This document shows positions 19,640-30,639 of a DNA stretch of 64,000 bases, piece after piece. The translations under genes and the position numbers were made by a program. Every line of letters begins with the position of its first letter. The stretch's first letter is position 1. Source of the stretch: Delphinapterus leucas (lineage: Eukaryota; Chordata; Mammalia; Artiodactyla; Monodontidae); assembly GCF_002288925.2 (NCBI RefSeq), contig NW_022098004.1, forward strand, positions 12,289,347 through 12,353,346, written 5' to 3'. A model generated the notes under the pieces. The model saw only the letters and a program-made list of their open reading frames with translations, was not told the origin of the DNA and made no database searches.

Positions 19640-20910
19640 TGAATGAAAATATCAGCAGATCATCAGAACTTGTAATAAAGATTTGGGTTGAGTACTTGCT
19701 TCCACCCCCAAAGACCTCATAGGAACAGAAAAAGGTCAAAGCTGACTTGCAAATAATTTTGTTAACACATCATCAAGAACTTAATAGTTTTTCTCCCTTT
19801 ATATTTTCCATACTACATGGGTTATTTTTAGCTGAAGACTAGAATTGTTTCTTTGGAGGAAATAAAAATTCCTTTCTTCTTAACCTGTATGTAAGATGGA
19901 AACATCACAGTTAGTATGAGGAACCAGGGCACTAGCCTACAGAGAAGTGAACATGGACCACACCCATTGTAACACTGATCACCTGCTGATTCCTGAGGGG
20001 GAGCTCTCTGTCCTTGAGGTGTTTGGGGTAGAACAAGTCATCTATAGGGGCTTCGCTGATCCTTAAGTCAGTTTGTTGCTTCATCCTTTCCTCCCAAAAC
20101 AGTGAAGTTTTGTTTTGTGTTTTTACATTATAAAAAAAAAAAATCATTGGTTTTCCTGTCAGGTTCCGAGCTTTTATAGGACAGGCCTTTCTCATCTTTG
20201 CAGCCCTGGCTCCAAACAACACTGTGTTACACTGGTGTGCATTTACCCAAAAGCAAACCCTGAGACAAAGGTTTGAATGCAAGTCATTAGTGTGGGAGGT
20301 GACTCCAGGAAACCTGAGCAGGGAAGTGAAAAGGTGTGGGAAGGTAGCCAGTGCAGGGTGTATTTTCCAGCCGCTGCTGGTGGTGGCTGCTAATCAGTCC
20401 TGCTGGTGGACTTGGCAAGGGCAAGGAGGCTGGGATATTTATCCTCCAACTCCCATCTGTGCTGGCTCAGCTGCTTCCACGGCGCTAAGGCTGCGGGTGT
20501 TTGCAGTGACGCTGCTCTCAGGGTGTCATGGCGGTGAGTGCAGGGATGTGTGGATGGCCTGTGTCCACATCTGCTCCATACTTTTTATCTGCTTCTTAAT
20601 CCAAGCATTTCTCTCCCACTGGAGCAACTAGGTGTTAGAAGTCATGTAGTAGTTACACAGGAACCTGAGAAGGAAAAGGATTTGAGTGCTTGCTACCACA
20701 GTGGAAATTAGGTAAACACCGAGGAAGGCATCTGTGAGAGGAACAGAGTAATGTGAACAGAGTTCTCCAGACTGACGCTCTTAATACTCTAGGCCAGTAC
20801 ATTTCAAGCTGTGGTTTGCAATCATCATTTAAGAGAAATGAAATAGAATACGTGTCATAGTACATCATGTGGTAAGAGTAAATATTGTTTTCACAAAATT
20901 TTTATTTCAG
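19640..20910. other. Intron sequence with an unclassified old repeat
   Basis: Near 20225-20400 GGTTTGAATGCAAGTCATTAG..GGAGGTGACTCCAGGAAACCTG has the look of an old mammalian repeat I cannot name. The 135-codon frame at 20224-20631 there is treated as chance. A short hAT-like piece (CATTTCAAGCTGTGGTTTGCAATC) lies at 20800-20835. Confidence 0.4.
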
Positions 20911-20917
20911 TGTGGGT

Positions 20918-21042
20918 TTTGTTTGTTTGTTTTCGGTTGTGCCCGCGGCTTGCAACATCTTAGTTCCCTGACCAGGGATCGAACCCGGGCCCCCAGCAGT
21001 GAAAGCACCGAGTCCTAACCACGGGACTGCCAGGGAATTCCC
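20918..21042 (-). repeat. S-form CHR-type SINE
   Basis: GGGATCGAACCCGGG and 5' end GCCAGGGAATTCCC. TATTTCAGT on both sides. Confidence 0.9.
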
Positions 21043-21189
21043 TATTTCAGTTATAAAAGTGCTTGTACACGGTGATGAAATAAACTATATTTTTTATGAG
21101 GGCTGAGATAAAAAATATGAGGCTCTTGGCTGAAGCAACATGCTTTTAGCCTTCTAATCATTATATTGTTTGAAAGGGATTTTCTTCAT

Positions 21190-21470
21190 ACCAATGACTT
21201 TCAAACTTTATTGACTGCAACTCACAATAAGGAATACATTTTACATCATGACTTAGTATACCCACAAATATAGGTATGTTAAAAAGTGAAATAAAAATTT
21301 GGTGAAATTATATTTACCTTTACTATGTATGGTGAACTCTTCTCTTTTATTTCCATTATTATGTAATTATTATGTATAGTATGTGTCATTTAAAAAAATG
21401 TTATGACCCATTGAATTGATTTCACAATCTGTTACAACCTGAAATTGACAAATACTGCTCTAGATTACTT
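21190..21470 (+). repeat. hAT-type MITE (Charlie-like)
   Basis: ACTTTCAAACTTTATTGACTGCAACTCAC start, TACATTTTACATCATGACTTAGTATAC, and the closing GATTTCACAATCTGTTACAACC..AAATACTGCTC. This matches an old hAT-Charlie family whose 3' end is also seen at 61070-61195. Confidence 0.6.
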
Positions 21471-21499
21471 ACAGAAGTGGCCTTCTGCAGGCTTGTCTT

Positions 21500-22465
21500 T
21501 GGGTTACCAGGCTTGTATCTGGTATTATTAAACAGTGTTTCTTGGCATTTATTGGAAGTGTTACTGTAAATTAAGTACTAGATAGAAATAAAGGCAGCGT
21601 TTCTTCTGCCTTAGGTTTCTAGCATAGTTAGTTTCAACTAGCATAATTTTTACTTCTAGCTTCCTTGGGTGTTTCTTAAAATAATCCCTATTAATGCTTA
21701 GAGAGTCTACTTGGAAACAATGTGTTTCAGAAAACAGTTACCGTAGTTATGAAGATAACCAGAGGAGGGAGAAGTGGTAGCTTGGCAAGGTCACCTTGTT
21801 GAAGTCACTAAGTCACTCATGGAAATCTCACTGTATTCTGTATTCATGCCTTCTTTTCTTAGAAAGAGCTAATAGCCTTTAGAAGATAAGAAATCTGCTA
21901 TGATGATATCTGTATTAGGGGAACCCAGCAGGAAACAGATGGCATCCTCAAATTAGGATACCTTGAGGAGAGTTTAATAACTCACAAAATAATGAAAAAC
22001 CACAGGGAGAGGGACAGTATGGTATCTCTGGGCCTAGTAATAATGAGGCTCCATCACCAACCTGAAGGGACAAGACAGGGAGCAGTTTATGGCAGTGAAG
22101 ATAGGGAGGGCCTCCTGTCAGGAGCTGAGAACTTCACTTGAGTGATGGACCATCTAGGGGGAAGCCAGGGGAATAAATATCCAAGTATTCCATTCCTCCT
22201 TCCATCCCATCTCTTGCTAGGGCACTCCATTGGCCACTGAGGCTTATGAAAGAAAAAAATTATTCTGGTACTTGTTAAAATGGTAAGGAAGACTTATTCA
22301 GGATTATTGCAGTAGTTGTTAATGACTATCACAGTGGGGGGAAAGATCAGACTTAACTTTGAATACAGCAAAGACAGCTGGGGATTTATAGCTAGGGAAC
22401 AGAATTGGGGGTGAGAGGATGATCAGTGGATGGAACAGTGCTAAGGGGAGACATGAGAAGTAGGG
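21500..22465. other. Intron sequence, old diverged repeats possible
   Basis: Nothing confidently classed. 21919-22215 has the style of an old repeat (ACCCAGCAGGAAACAGATGGC). Confidence 0.35.
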
Positions 22466-22470
22466 AGATT

Positions 22471-22672
22471 CTTTTTTTTTTTTTTTCTTTGCAGTACGCG
22501 GGCCTCTCACTGCTGTGGCCTCTCCCGTTGCGGAGCACAGGCTCCGGACGCCCAGGCTCAGCGGCCATGGCTCACAGGCCCAGCCACTCCACGACATGTG
22601 GGATCCTCCCGGACCGGGGCACGAACCCGCATCCCCTGCATCGGCAGGCAGACTCTCAACCACTGCGCCACC
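22471..22672 (-). repeat. M-form CHR-type SINE with clipped 5' end
   Basis: Standard body, but the head stops at GCGCCACCAG and lacks the usual GGAAGCCC. Flanks GAGATTCTT and GAGACTCTT suggest a diverged TSD and a slightly 5'-truncated insert. Confidence 0.92.
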
Positions 22673-23640
22673 AGAGACTCTTGCTGAACTGACCTAACAG
22701 GGTTCTTGCTGAAGGCAGGCCAAGGACTTATACATCAGAGGTGGCAAATGAAGAACTTGATCATATGTCAAGAGTGATCAGATATGAGTGGGCAGTTCTG
22801 TTTAAACTGATTTAGCAGGATTCTTGCTGAAACTGAGCTATGCAAGCCCATCAAGGATGGGGCCAAGATTGAGGCTTAGGCGAGAAGAGGTCTCAAAGGA
22901 GCCTGACTAAGGTTGGATAAAGAAGAGAGTCTTTTGTCCGTACAGGACAGCATTTGGGGCAGAGAGCAGTGTGGAGGACATAGAGGGTATCTAGAGGGGT
23001 CAACCAATGACATACCTTTTAGTAGATTAATGAACTACTGACTCCATTATAAAGGGGTAAAGTGAAATTTGAGCAAAATCAGTTTCTTTGAAAGCTGTAA
23101 TGGAACATAACAGATTACAAGGATATGTCTGCCTCAGTAAAAAAGTCCTCACAGTTTGTACATGCAGATGGGGACACATTTAGTTGTGATACATGTACCT
23201 TGAATTTCTGAATAAATCCAGAAGATGACCATCAAGGTTGGCATGATCATTTTTCTGAAATTCACCTCAAAAAGCTTCGACAGTTGTAATTGTGCTTGGG
23301 AAAAGACAGGCTCAAGAGGAATTCATTTGAACTGGGGTGTCTAAGTGTACACATTTTATCAGTGCAGACATTAGTATGTGCTGCAGGCTGCACACACGTG
23401 GTATGCAAAATTTTCAGGGGAAGAATCTACAGGAAATATCTAATTTATTAAAAGAAAATTATTTTAATGCAGTAAAATATTTTTTCCACAGACTTTTTTC
23501 ATTTTTGGAGTTGCTTCAGTTTATAGAAATTGCCCAGCAGAAACACTTTGTTTATTTTTCTTCTCTCTAAACAGATTTAAGCAATACAGGAAAACCAGAG
23601 CAGGAGAGTAAAACATCCTGTCCCATGTCCTTTGCTAGCA
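22673..23640. other. Intron sequence with repeated TTCTTGCTGAA phrase
   Basis: CTCTTGCTGAACTGACC, GGGTTCTTGCTGAAGG and GGATTCTTGCTGAAACTG occur at 22678, 22700 and 22819. This suggests an unidentified repeat interrupted by the SINE before it. No coding signal. Confidence 0.4.
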
Positions 23641-23657
23641 AATAAGAATCACAGGAG

Positions 23658-23859
23658 GGCTTCCCTGGTGGCGCAGTTGTTGAGAGTCCACCTGCCGATG
23701 CAGGGGACACGGTTCGTGCCCCGGTCTGGGAAGACCCCACATGCCGCAGAGCGGCTAGGCCCATGAGCCATGGCCACTGAGCCTGCGCGTCCGGAGCCTG
23801 TGCTCCGCAACGGGAGAGGCCACAACAGTGAGAGGCCCCGCGTACCGCAAAAAAAAAAA
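23658..23859 (+). repeat. M-form CHR-type SINE
   Basis: Exact 14-bp TSD AAGAATCACAGGAG at 23644-23657 and 23860-23873. Confidence 0.96.
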
Positions 23860-23873
23860 AAGAATCACAGGAG

Positions 23874-24738
23874 CAAATGTTTGTAACTGACAGTGCATTT
23901 CCGCCACATGTTTAAAATAGCACACTGCTCTGGCTATAAAAAGCCAAAGTTTATGCTTTGGGGATGGAGTAAACAAAACACCCAATTTCATTAGCGGCCG
24001 GAGTCAGAAATGCCAAGAAACTACGATTGGTAGAAAAAAGTACCATGCTCAGCATAATGTGTCTGAATTCCTGTAGTTCTGTTAGTCTAAGCTCTCGATC
24101 CACTTCTCACCCTCCACTCCCCTCCAGCCCTTGCTACCAATACTGTTGGCCACTTGAATCCAGCTTCTACCAGTGTTTGTGGGGGTCTGGCTGGTACATT
24201 TACTGCTTGCCTTCAACCCAACATTTATTACTTACTTTATTCCAACAGTGGGTGGCCGTTAGTTCCGTTCAAGTTTATAATCCTACCCATAAGCGTTAAC
24301 TTGTTTAATGAAGGGCTTACTATTTAGTTGCCTCCTTATAGATTGAGAGTGACCTAAAGCAATAAAACCTAAGGGTGAAAAACATCATTTTCCCATGTAA
24401 TTTTGTCTTGTCTTCTCGGTCTATTGAGCAAAAAAAAAAGAGGCTTTATTGTTGAGTCTCAGACAACATCTTGGGTGGTGTCAGTTTAGCAATGTTTGCC
24501 TCAAAGATAGAAGAGATAGAATTCCTTACAGTGTCACACTGAAGGTAGAAGACCTGTTGGTACTCAGTGTATTTGAGCAGTCAGTCCCCAGGACCTTTAA
24601 TTTGTACAACAGTCTTGCTGTCTGAGCAGTTGATCTGATGTCTCCCAAGCTCCTCGGACATGAGTTAATATGACTTTGTTGGCTTTTAAGTTTCAATATA
24701 TAGTCTTTTTAATACAGAGATCATTGAGCATTTCACTT
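23874..24738. other. Unique-looking intron sequence
   Basis: No repeat or coding evidence recognised. Confidence 0.4.
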
Positions 24739-24753
24739 AAAGTAACAAAAACC

Positions 24754-25135
24754 GGGGCTTCCCTGGCAGCGCAATGGTTAAGAATCTGCCTGCTAATGCA
24801 GGGGACGCGGGTTCGAGTCTTGGGCCGGGAAGATCCCACATGCCGCAGAGCAGCTAAGCCCGTATGCCACAACTACTGAGCCTGTGCTCTAGAGCCCGCG
24901 AGCCATAACTACTGAAACCCACATGCCTAGGGCCCGTGTTCCGCAACAAGAGGAGCCACCGCAATGAGAAGCCCACCTACCGCAATGAAGAGTAGCCCCC
25001 GCTCGCCGCAACTAGAGAAAGCCCACGCACAGCAATGAAGGCCCAAGGCAGCCAAAAATAACTAAATAAATTCATTTAAAAAAAATAATAAAAACACTGA
25101 CGAGTATTGCATACACAGCAGCCCTTTAAAAAAAA
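24754..25135 (+). repeat. L-form CHR-type SINE with 3' extension
   Basis: Exact 15-bp TSD AAAGTAACAAAAACC at 24739-24753 and 25136-25150. The SINE and its A/T tail end near 25095. About 30 non-SINE bases (CACTGACGAGTATTGCATAC...) and a second poly-A follow before the TSD, as in a 3' transduction. Confidence 0.92.
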
Positions 25136-25186
25136 AAAGTAACAAAAACCAATATAGCCACAGTACTGGGTGGAAATGTTTCTTTT

Positions 25187-25280
25187 CTTTTTTTTTTTTG
25201 GGTTTGTGGGCCTCTCACTGTTGTGGCCTCTCCCATTGTGGAGCGCAGGCTCAGCGGCCATGGCTCACGGACCCAGCCGT
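25187..25280 (-). repeat. 5'-truncated M-form CHR-type SINE
   Basis: Only the 3' half is present, stopping at GACCCAGCCG before the tRNA-derived head. Confidence 0.88.
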
Positions 25281-25469
25281 CATAATTAATGTTAGAAGTA
25301 AGGAGAGGGAGTTAAGCCTTTTGATTTGTTCCCACAGCCAGCTCTAAGTTTTCTACTTTAGTGAGATTTCCTGTTTGATGATAATTTGGGGTTTTAGTTT
25401 AGTTGACTCAGGGCTGGCCCTGTCCTTATTTTGTTACTGTTCGTAAGTAGATGTTCATGAGTCTCATTA

Positions 25470-25778
25470 ACTTTTTTTTTTTTTTAAGAGATACACTTAT
25501 TTATTTATTTTTTGGCTGCATTGGGTTGGGTCTTCATTGCTGCGCATGGGCTTTTTCCCTAGTTGTGGCGAACGGGGGCTACTCTTCATTGCAGAGCACA
25601 GGCTCTAGGTGCACCGGCTCGGTAGTTGTGTCTCACGGGCTCTAGAGCGCTGGCTCAGTAGTTGTGGCACACAGGCTTAGTTGCTCTGCGGCATGTGGGA
25701 TCTTCCCGGACCAGGGCTCGAACCCGCGTCCCCTGCATTGGCAGGCGGATTTTTAACCACTGCGCCACCAGGGAAGTC
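25470..25778 (-). repeat. L-form CHR-type SINE with internal deletion
   Basis: Poly-T and (ATTT)n tail, GGCTGCATTGGGTTGGGTC, missing one inner segment relative to the full L-form. 5' end CCAGGGAAGTCC. Confidence 0.92.
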
Positions 25779-25849
25779 CTCCTCAAAGAGTAACTTTGTT
25801 ACTCTTAGCGAATGTGGTGCTGCCAGTAGGAGGTGTTCAGAAACGTGTG

Positions 25850-25995
25850 GTGAGATATTTTGGTGTCACATGACTTGAGACCATTGGTACTTAGTGGGTG
25901 GGTTTCAGGGATACTAAATATCCTGCAGTGCTTAGGACAGTTTGTACAGAGAATTTGCTTTTCCAGAATGCTAGCTTTGTGGCATGCTGTTTTAA
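25850..25995 (+). repeat. MER20-like hAT element
   Basis: TTTTGGTGTCACATGACTTG, TTAGTGGGTGGGTTTCAGGGATACTAAATATCCTGCAGTGCTTAGGACAG and TTTTCCAGAATG follow the MER20 consensus as I remember it. Confidence 0.55.
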
Positions 25996-26434
25996 GGGAG
26001 CTGGGGTCCTTCAGTTTCCAGTTTGAGACTCTGCTCCAGGTTAGACATTCACAAACTGGAAGTTGATGGATCAGATCTGTCCTTGGATGTTTTTATTCGG
26101 TCAGTATTTAAAAATCAGGAGAGTTGACATAAACTCTGGATTACTGGTTTTTCTTCAGGAATGAGAAGTTGTGCCGCTGCCCTCCCTCTTTCCTTAGAGC
26201 AGTAAGGAGCTGGAGCAGAGTAGATGGGTTGTGCCTGTTCCTGTCCCTGCTCCTCATTTATGCTACCCGCTTGCTTCCTGTAGTCAGGTGTTTCTCACAT
26301 GCTAGAATGCCATGTTTCCCTTTAATGACCAGGTTAATTTCCTTTTGGAACCAGTTCTCTAGATTAAGTATGACATACTATCTTCTCATGCTGTAGGTTA
26401 AATGTTTCTATATCCATTTTAAAAGAATAGTTTC

Positions 26435-26700
26435 TGTTTATTGACAGTTTGCCAAATTTAAGGCACAGTGCTAAGTGTTTTACATGTATTATTTCATTTA
26501 TTCCACATAAACATTTCAAGAGGTAGGTGCTAACTTTGTTCCCATTTCACAGATGAGGAAACTGAGGCTCAGGGAGGGGCCCTTAATTTGTTAGAATTGT
26601 ATAGCTGATGGATGGTGGAGCCTGGATTCCAGTCCAGTTCTATTTGAGACCAAAGTCTGGGCCCTCAGCCCCTGCGCCTTACAACCGCTCTTTCTTACCC
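26435..26700 (-). repeat. MIR element
   Basis: Reversed MIR: TTACATGTATTATTTCATTTATTCC, AGGTAGGTGC, CCCATTTCACAGATGAGGAAACTGAGGCTCAG, then GGAGCCTGGATTCCAGTCC. Confidence 0.9.
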
Positions 26701-26878
26701 TCCTAATTGGCCTTTTTTGTTAAAAGTATCTCTTCAGCTTTATAACCTATGAAGGACTTTTTGAAAGCTATTTTGTGTTTTGTTATTTTTGAAGGAAGTG
26801 AGATGACTATTTACTCCCATTTCCTTTGTAAGCCTTTTCCTCATTAACCATGACTAGTCTGGGTTTCCTGTACTATAT

Positions 26879-27100
26879 ATTTTTTTTCTTTTTTTTTTTT
26901 TTTTTTTTGCGGTACGCGGGACTCTCACTGCTGTGGCCTCTCCAGTTGCGGAGCACAGGCTCCGGACACGCAGGCTCAGCGGCCATGGCTCACGGGCCCA
27001 GCTGCTCCGCGGCATGTGGGATCTTCCCGGACTGGGGCATGAACCCGTGTCCCCTGCATCGGCAGGCGGCCTCTCAACCACTGCGCCACCAGGGAAGCCC
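26879..27100 (-). repeat. M-form CHR-type SINE
   Basis: Long poly-T tail. TSD TCCTGTACTATAT at 26866-26878 and 27101-27113. Confidence 0.95.
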
Positions 27101-27119
27101 TCCTGTACTATATTTTAAT

Positions 27120-28068
27120 CTCATCCTTATCTCATGAAATTGAAGGAGCTAGCACATTTAAAAAATTTTTTTTACTTTTTAAGAAATTAATTTATTCGAG
27201 TTGAGATATTTTTGAAATATAAAAATTGGTTGTGTTTTGAAAAGGTATAATTCTTGTAGACATTCTGTGGTTAAAAATTTGACTCTGCTTTTTAAAAATG
27301 GTCGTCTGTGTTTTGCACTTGAGATTTGTGAAAAATAAAGTTTCTGTGGGAAGGTGACCTCTGGTTTCCTGATCATGGGAGGGAGGTGGTTGTCTGGCGC
27401 TTGGCAGCTCGGGACTAGGTTCCTGGGCCACCTGCCCGCCCCGGCTTGGGGGAAGGGGACCTCGTCTCCCACCTGTCCAGGTGCTGAGAGCGGACTCCCA
27501 CCGAGCTGGGTGGCACCTGAATAGACGTGTCTCACTTGTCATTCTGATTGAAAGCACAGCAGAAGCACCAGGATGCTCCCTCCTCATTTGTGAAGGTCAT
27601 AACTGAATCCTCCTTTGGCGCCCACCAGGGAACAGATAGCAACGGGCAGCTCTTCCAAGCTCAAACTTGGGTACTTCTGTCTGCCGCAGCAAGTCGGGGA
27701 AGCCCAGGGACTCTTAAGAGCAGAGTAAAATTACTGGCATCCTCCCTGTAGCCCTGCCCTCCACCAGTCTGGATAATTAAGGCTGAATGGCTAAATTTAT
27801 TTCATTTTTCCAGAATAACTGTATATGTAGCTGTGAGAAAATGAGGCTCAGATTTAAACTCCTTAACAACTTGTCCCAGAATGACTAACAGGGAGCCTTA
27901 AATAAATGTTGATTTGTGAAGAAGGTTAAAAAAGTAGCAAAGTCCAAAAATAGCACATTTTAAAAATGAGTTCGAGGTGTGTTTGTACTTTGATAATCTG
28001 CCAGCAGTCAACAGTGAAGCTGTGGACAACATGTGATACTGGGGAGTAATGGCTGTTACCATTTCTAT
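27120..28068. other. Intron sequence with a GC-rich patch
   Basis: 27355-27530 is much richer in G+C than its surroundings (CCTGCCCGCCCCGGC, several CpGs), with overlapping antisense open frames that have no other support. The rest is AT-rich and unassigned. Confidence 0.45.
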
Positions 28069-28084
28069 CTGGTAATGGACTCTT

Positions 28085-28136
28085 TTTTTTTTTTAAGCCC
28101 TCTTTTTTTTTTTTTTTTAACATCTTTATTGGAGTA
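28085..28136 (-). mobile_element. Extremely 5'-truncated L1 insertion
   Basis: Exact 15-bp TSD TGGTAATGGACTCTT at 28070-28084 and 28137-28151. Between them lies only a T-rich tail (broken by AAGCCCTC) and ACATCTTTATTGGAGTA, the last bases of the L1 3'UTR in reverse. Confidence 0.9.
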
Positions 28137-28151
28137 TGGTAATGGACTCTT

Positions 28152-28455
28152 ACTGAGGTCTGAATTCTACGTTGTAGAAAGCTTATGTGAGGGTGTTGCC
28201 AGGGGACTCAAGTAGGAAATATCCTTGCCCAGCTTGTTTTAAGGTCATTTCTTCTAGCAGCCATTTGTTCCAGAATAGGACTAGCTAGAAATAGCTTTTA
28301 AGAGGAAATGATTGATTCTGGCAGCCTCAGTGGTACTGCTGTTACTTTACTTATCAGCTCCAGAATGATGCTGTGTGTTGGGGCAAGAAAACCCTGTACT
28401 GACTTTCACCTTCATGTTCTTCCATGGATGCTTATACTCTGCCTCATTTGGTTTT
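28152..28455. other. Intron sequence, nothing recognised
   Basis: No feature seen. Confidence 0.4.
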
Positions 28456-28464
28456 AACTTATTC

Positions 28465-28803
28465 TTTTTATTTTTTTACTTTTGGCCGTGTTGGTCTTCG
28501 TTGCTGTGTGCGGGCTTTCTCTAGTTGCGGCCAGCGGGGGCTACTCTTTGTTGCGGTGTGCAGGCTTCTCATTGCAGTGGCTTCTCTTGTTGCAGAGCAC
28601 AGGCTCTAGGCACATGGGCTTCAGTAGTTGGGGCACATGGGCTCAGTAGTTGTGGCTCGTGGGCTCTAGAGCACAGGCTCTGTAGTTATGGTGCATGAGC
28701 TTAGTTGCTCCGCGGCATGTGGGATCTTCCTGGACCAGGGCTCGAACCCATGTCCCCTGCATTGGCAGGCGGATTCTTAACCACTGCGCCACCAGGGAAG
28801 TCC
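28465..28803 (-). repeat. L-form CHR-type SINE
   Basis: GGCCGTGTTGGTCTTCGTTGC to CCAGGGAAGTCCC, full length. Confidence 0.93.
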
Positions 28804-28831
28804 CTTAAATTATTCTTCAATTGTTGTTGTT

Positions 28832-29038
28832 GTTTTTTTTTTTTTTCTCGGTACACGGGCCTCTCACTGTTGTGGCCTCTCCTGTTGCGGAGCACAGGCT
28901 CCGGACGTGCAGGCTTAGCGGCCATGGCTCATGGGCCCAGCCGCCCCGCGGAATGTGGGATCTTCCTGGACCGGGGCACGAACCTGCGTCCCCTGCATCA
29001 GCAGGCGGACTCTCAACCACTGCGCCACCAGGGAAGCC
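28832..29038 (-). repeat. M-form CHR-type SINE
   Basis: Tail runs into (GTT)n. 5' end ACCAGGGAAGCCC. Sits 30 bp from the previous SINE. Confidence 0.94.
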
Positions 29039-29194
29039 CTCAGTTGTTTTTTAAGTATACCTCTACAGGTGTTGCAGGTACAGAGTAAGTGGATTTGAAA
29101 TTGAAATTAAATAATTCTTTAAAGATTTCCCCATGAATACTTGGAATATTTTCAATTTATTAAAGGTGATCTCATCTCATTTATTCTTTTTTTA

Positions 29195-29466
29195 AAAATT
29201 AATTATTTTTGGCTGTGTTGGGTCTTTGTTGCTGTACGGGGGCTTCCTCTAGTTGCAGCGAGTGGGGGCTACTCTTGGTTGCAGTGCACAGGCTTCTCAC
29301 TGTGGTGGCTTCTCTTGTTGCGGAGCACAGGCTCTAGGTGCACAGGCTTCAGTAGTTGTGGCTGGCGGGCTCAGTAGTTGCAGTGCACGGGCTTTGCTCC
29401 GTGGCATGTGGGATCTTCCCGGACCAGGGCTCGAACCCGTGTCCCCTTCATTGTCAGTCGGATTCT
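29195..29466 (-). repeat. L-form CHR-type SINE lacking its head
   Basis: Normal tail and body, but it ends at CAGTCGGATTC where the head (TTAACCACTGCGCCACCAGG) should follow; a truncated M-form begins instead. Confidence 0.9.
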
Positions 29467-29580
29467 TTTTTTTTTTTTGGCGGTACGTGGGCCTCTCACT
29501 GCTGTGGCCTCTGCCGTTGCGGCACACAGGCTCCGGACGCGCAGGCTCAGCGGCCATGGCTCACGGGCCTAGCCGCTCAT
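29467..29580 (-). repeat. 5'-truncated M-form CHR-type SINE
   Basis: Poly-T, CGGTACGTGGGCCTCTCACTG, stopping at GGGCCTAGCCGCTC without the tRNA-like head. Confidence 0.9.
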
Positions 29581-29599
29581 TCACATTCTTGATTTGAAG

Positions 29600-30610
29600 A
29601 GATTGTTCCAGGCCGAGCTAGAAAGTGAAAGAATTATGAATGGAGAGATTAGTGATTATTCCCCGCCCCCGCCCCCTCTCTCCGCTTTTTTTGGAGACTC
29701 TTTGACATTTGGATCAAGCAATGTAAGCGTTTAAATGAGATCCCAAACATAGAAGAGCTTTCAAAGTAAGAACATTTTTCATTTGCAGTCACCAGGATGG
29801 GATTGAATACCTACAGTAAATACTATGAATCTAGGAAATGTCCCTTTTGGTTTTCAGTGTTGCCCAGAGTTGAACAAGTTCTAGTCTTTTTAGAAAATCC
29901 TATGAGGAGTTGAACTTTATTACCCAGAGCAACCTTCTTTTTTCCTTTGCCCTTACCCTTGAGTTAAAGTGCCAACAAATTTCAACAATCTGTGAGTTTA
30001 AGAGCCAGGTAGGTGCCTGTATGTGTTATAAAATTTTAAACTTTTATTTTGCTATATTCCTATACCCTTGGTTGTGCCAACTTTTTCTTGGTGTGAAATA
30101 GGTGTCAGGAAAGTAATTTGGGTGCTTCTTGGTAGTGTAGGGAAGAATGGAAAGAATAGGTAGCTGAAGCTATGACTTTCATAAAGTTTACTCAGTACGA
30201 TAATAGGAAATTGATTTGGAAATAAGGATATGGAGACATTCATTAAAGGAGAAGATTGTGATGCTCTAGAAATGAAGTGGAAATATTCTGGTTATAACAC
30301 GAATTTATTGATTTACTTTGAGTGCTTTAGCTTCTTTTAGTGTACACTAGAGGGCAGAGTCCCCCTGAAAAGATAGCTTGTCTTTGGCAAGATCCCAGGA
30401 ACACGAAGCGTCCCTAAGATTTGGTATATAAGTGCTATACATTTTTCTCTAATTAGATTATTCTCTTGGTATGAGATTTCTGTGTGTTATACAATTTCTA
30501 CATCTTTCTTTTATTAGAATTTGTTTTGTTTTAAACTTTACCATTGTGCTTAGAAAGTGGAAGATGATTTTTCTTCTCTCATTTTTTTCTTGAGATCTAA
30601 AAGCTTTTAC
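29600..30610. other. Intron sequence
   Basis: Contains a short C-rich run at 29661-29678 (CCCCGCCCCCGCCCCC). Otherwise no recognised feature. Confidence 0.4.
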
Positions 30611-30639
30611 CGTTGTTGTTTGAATTACAAATAAGAAAG

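Noticed and set aside
20224..20631. 135-codon frame
   Set aside because: Lies in sequence resembling an old repeat, no motif, no splice context.
27179..27587. Two overlapping antisense frames of 118 and 131 codons
   Set aside because: They overlap in different frames through a GC-rich patch, with low-complexity content and AT-rich ends; composition effect.
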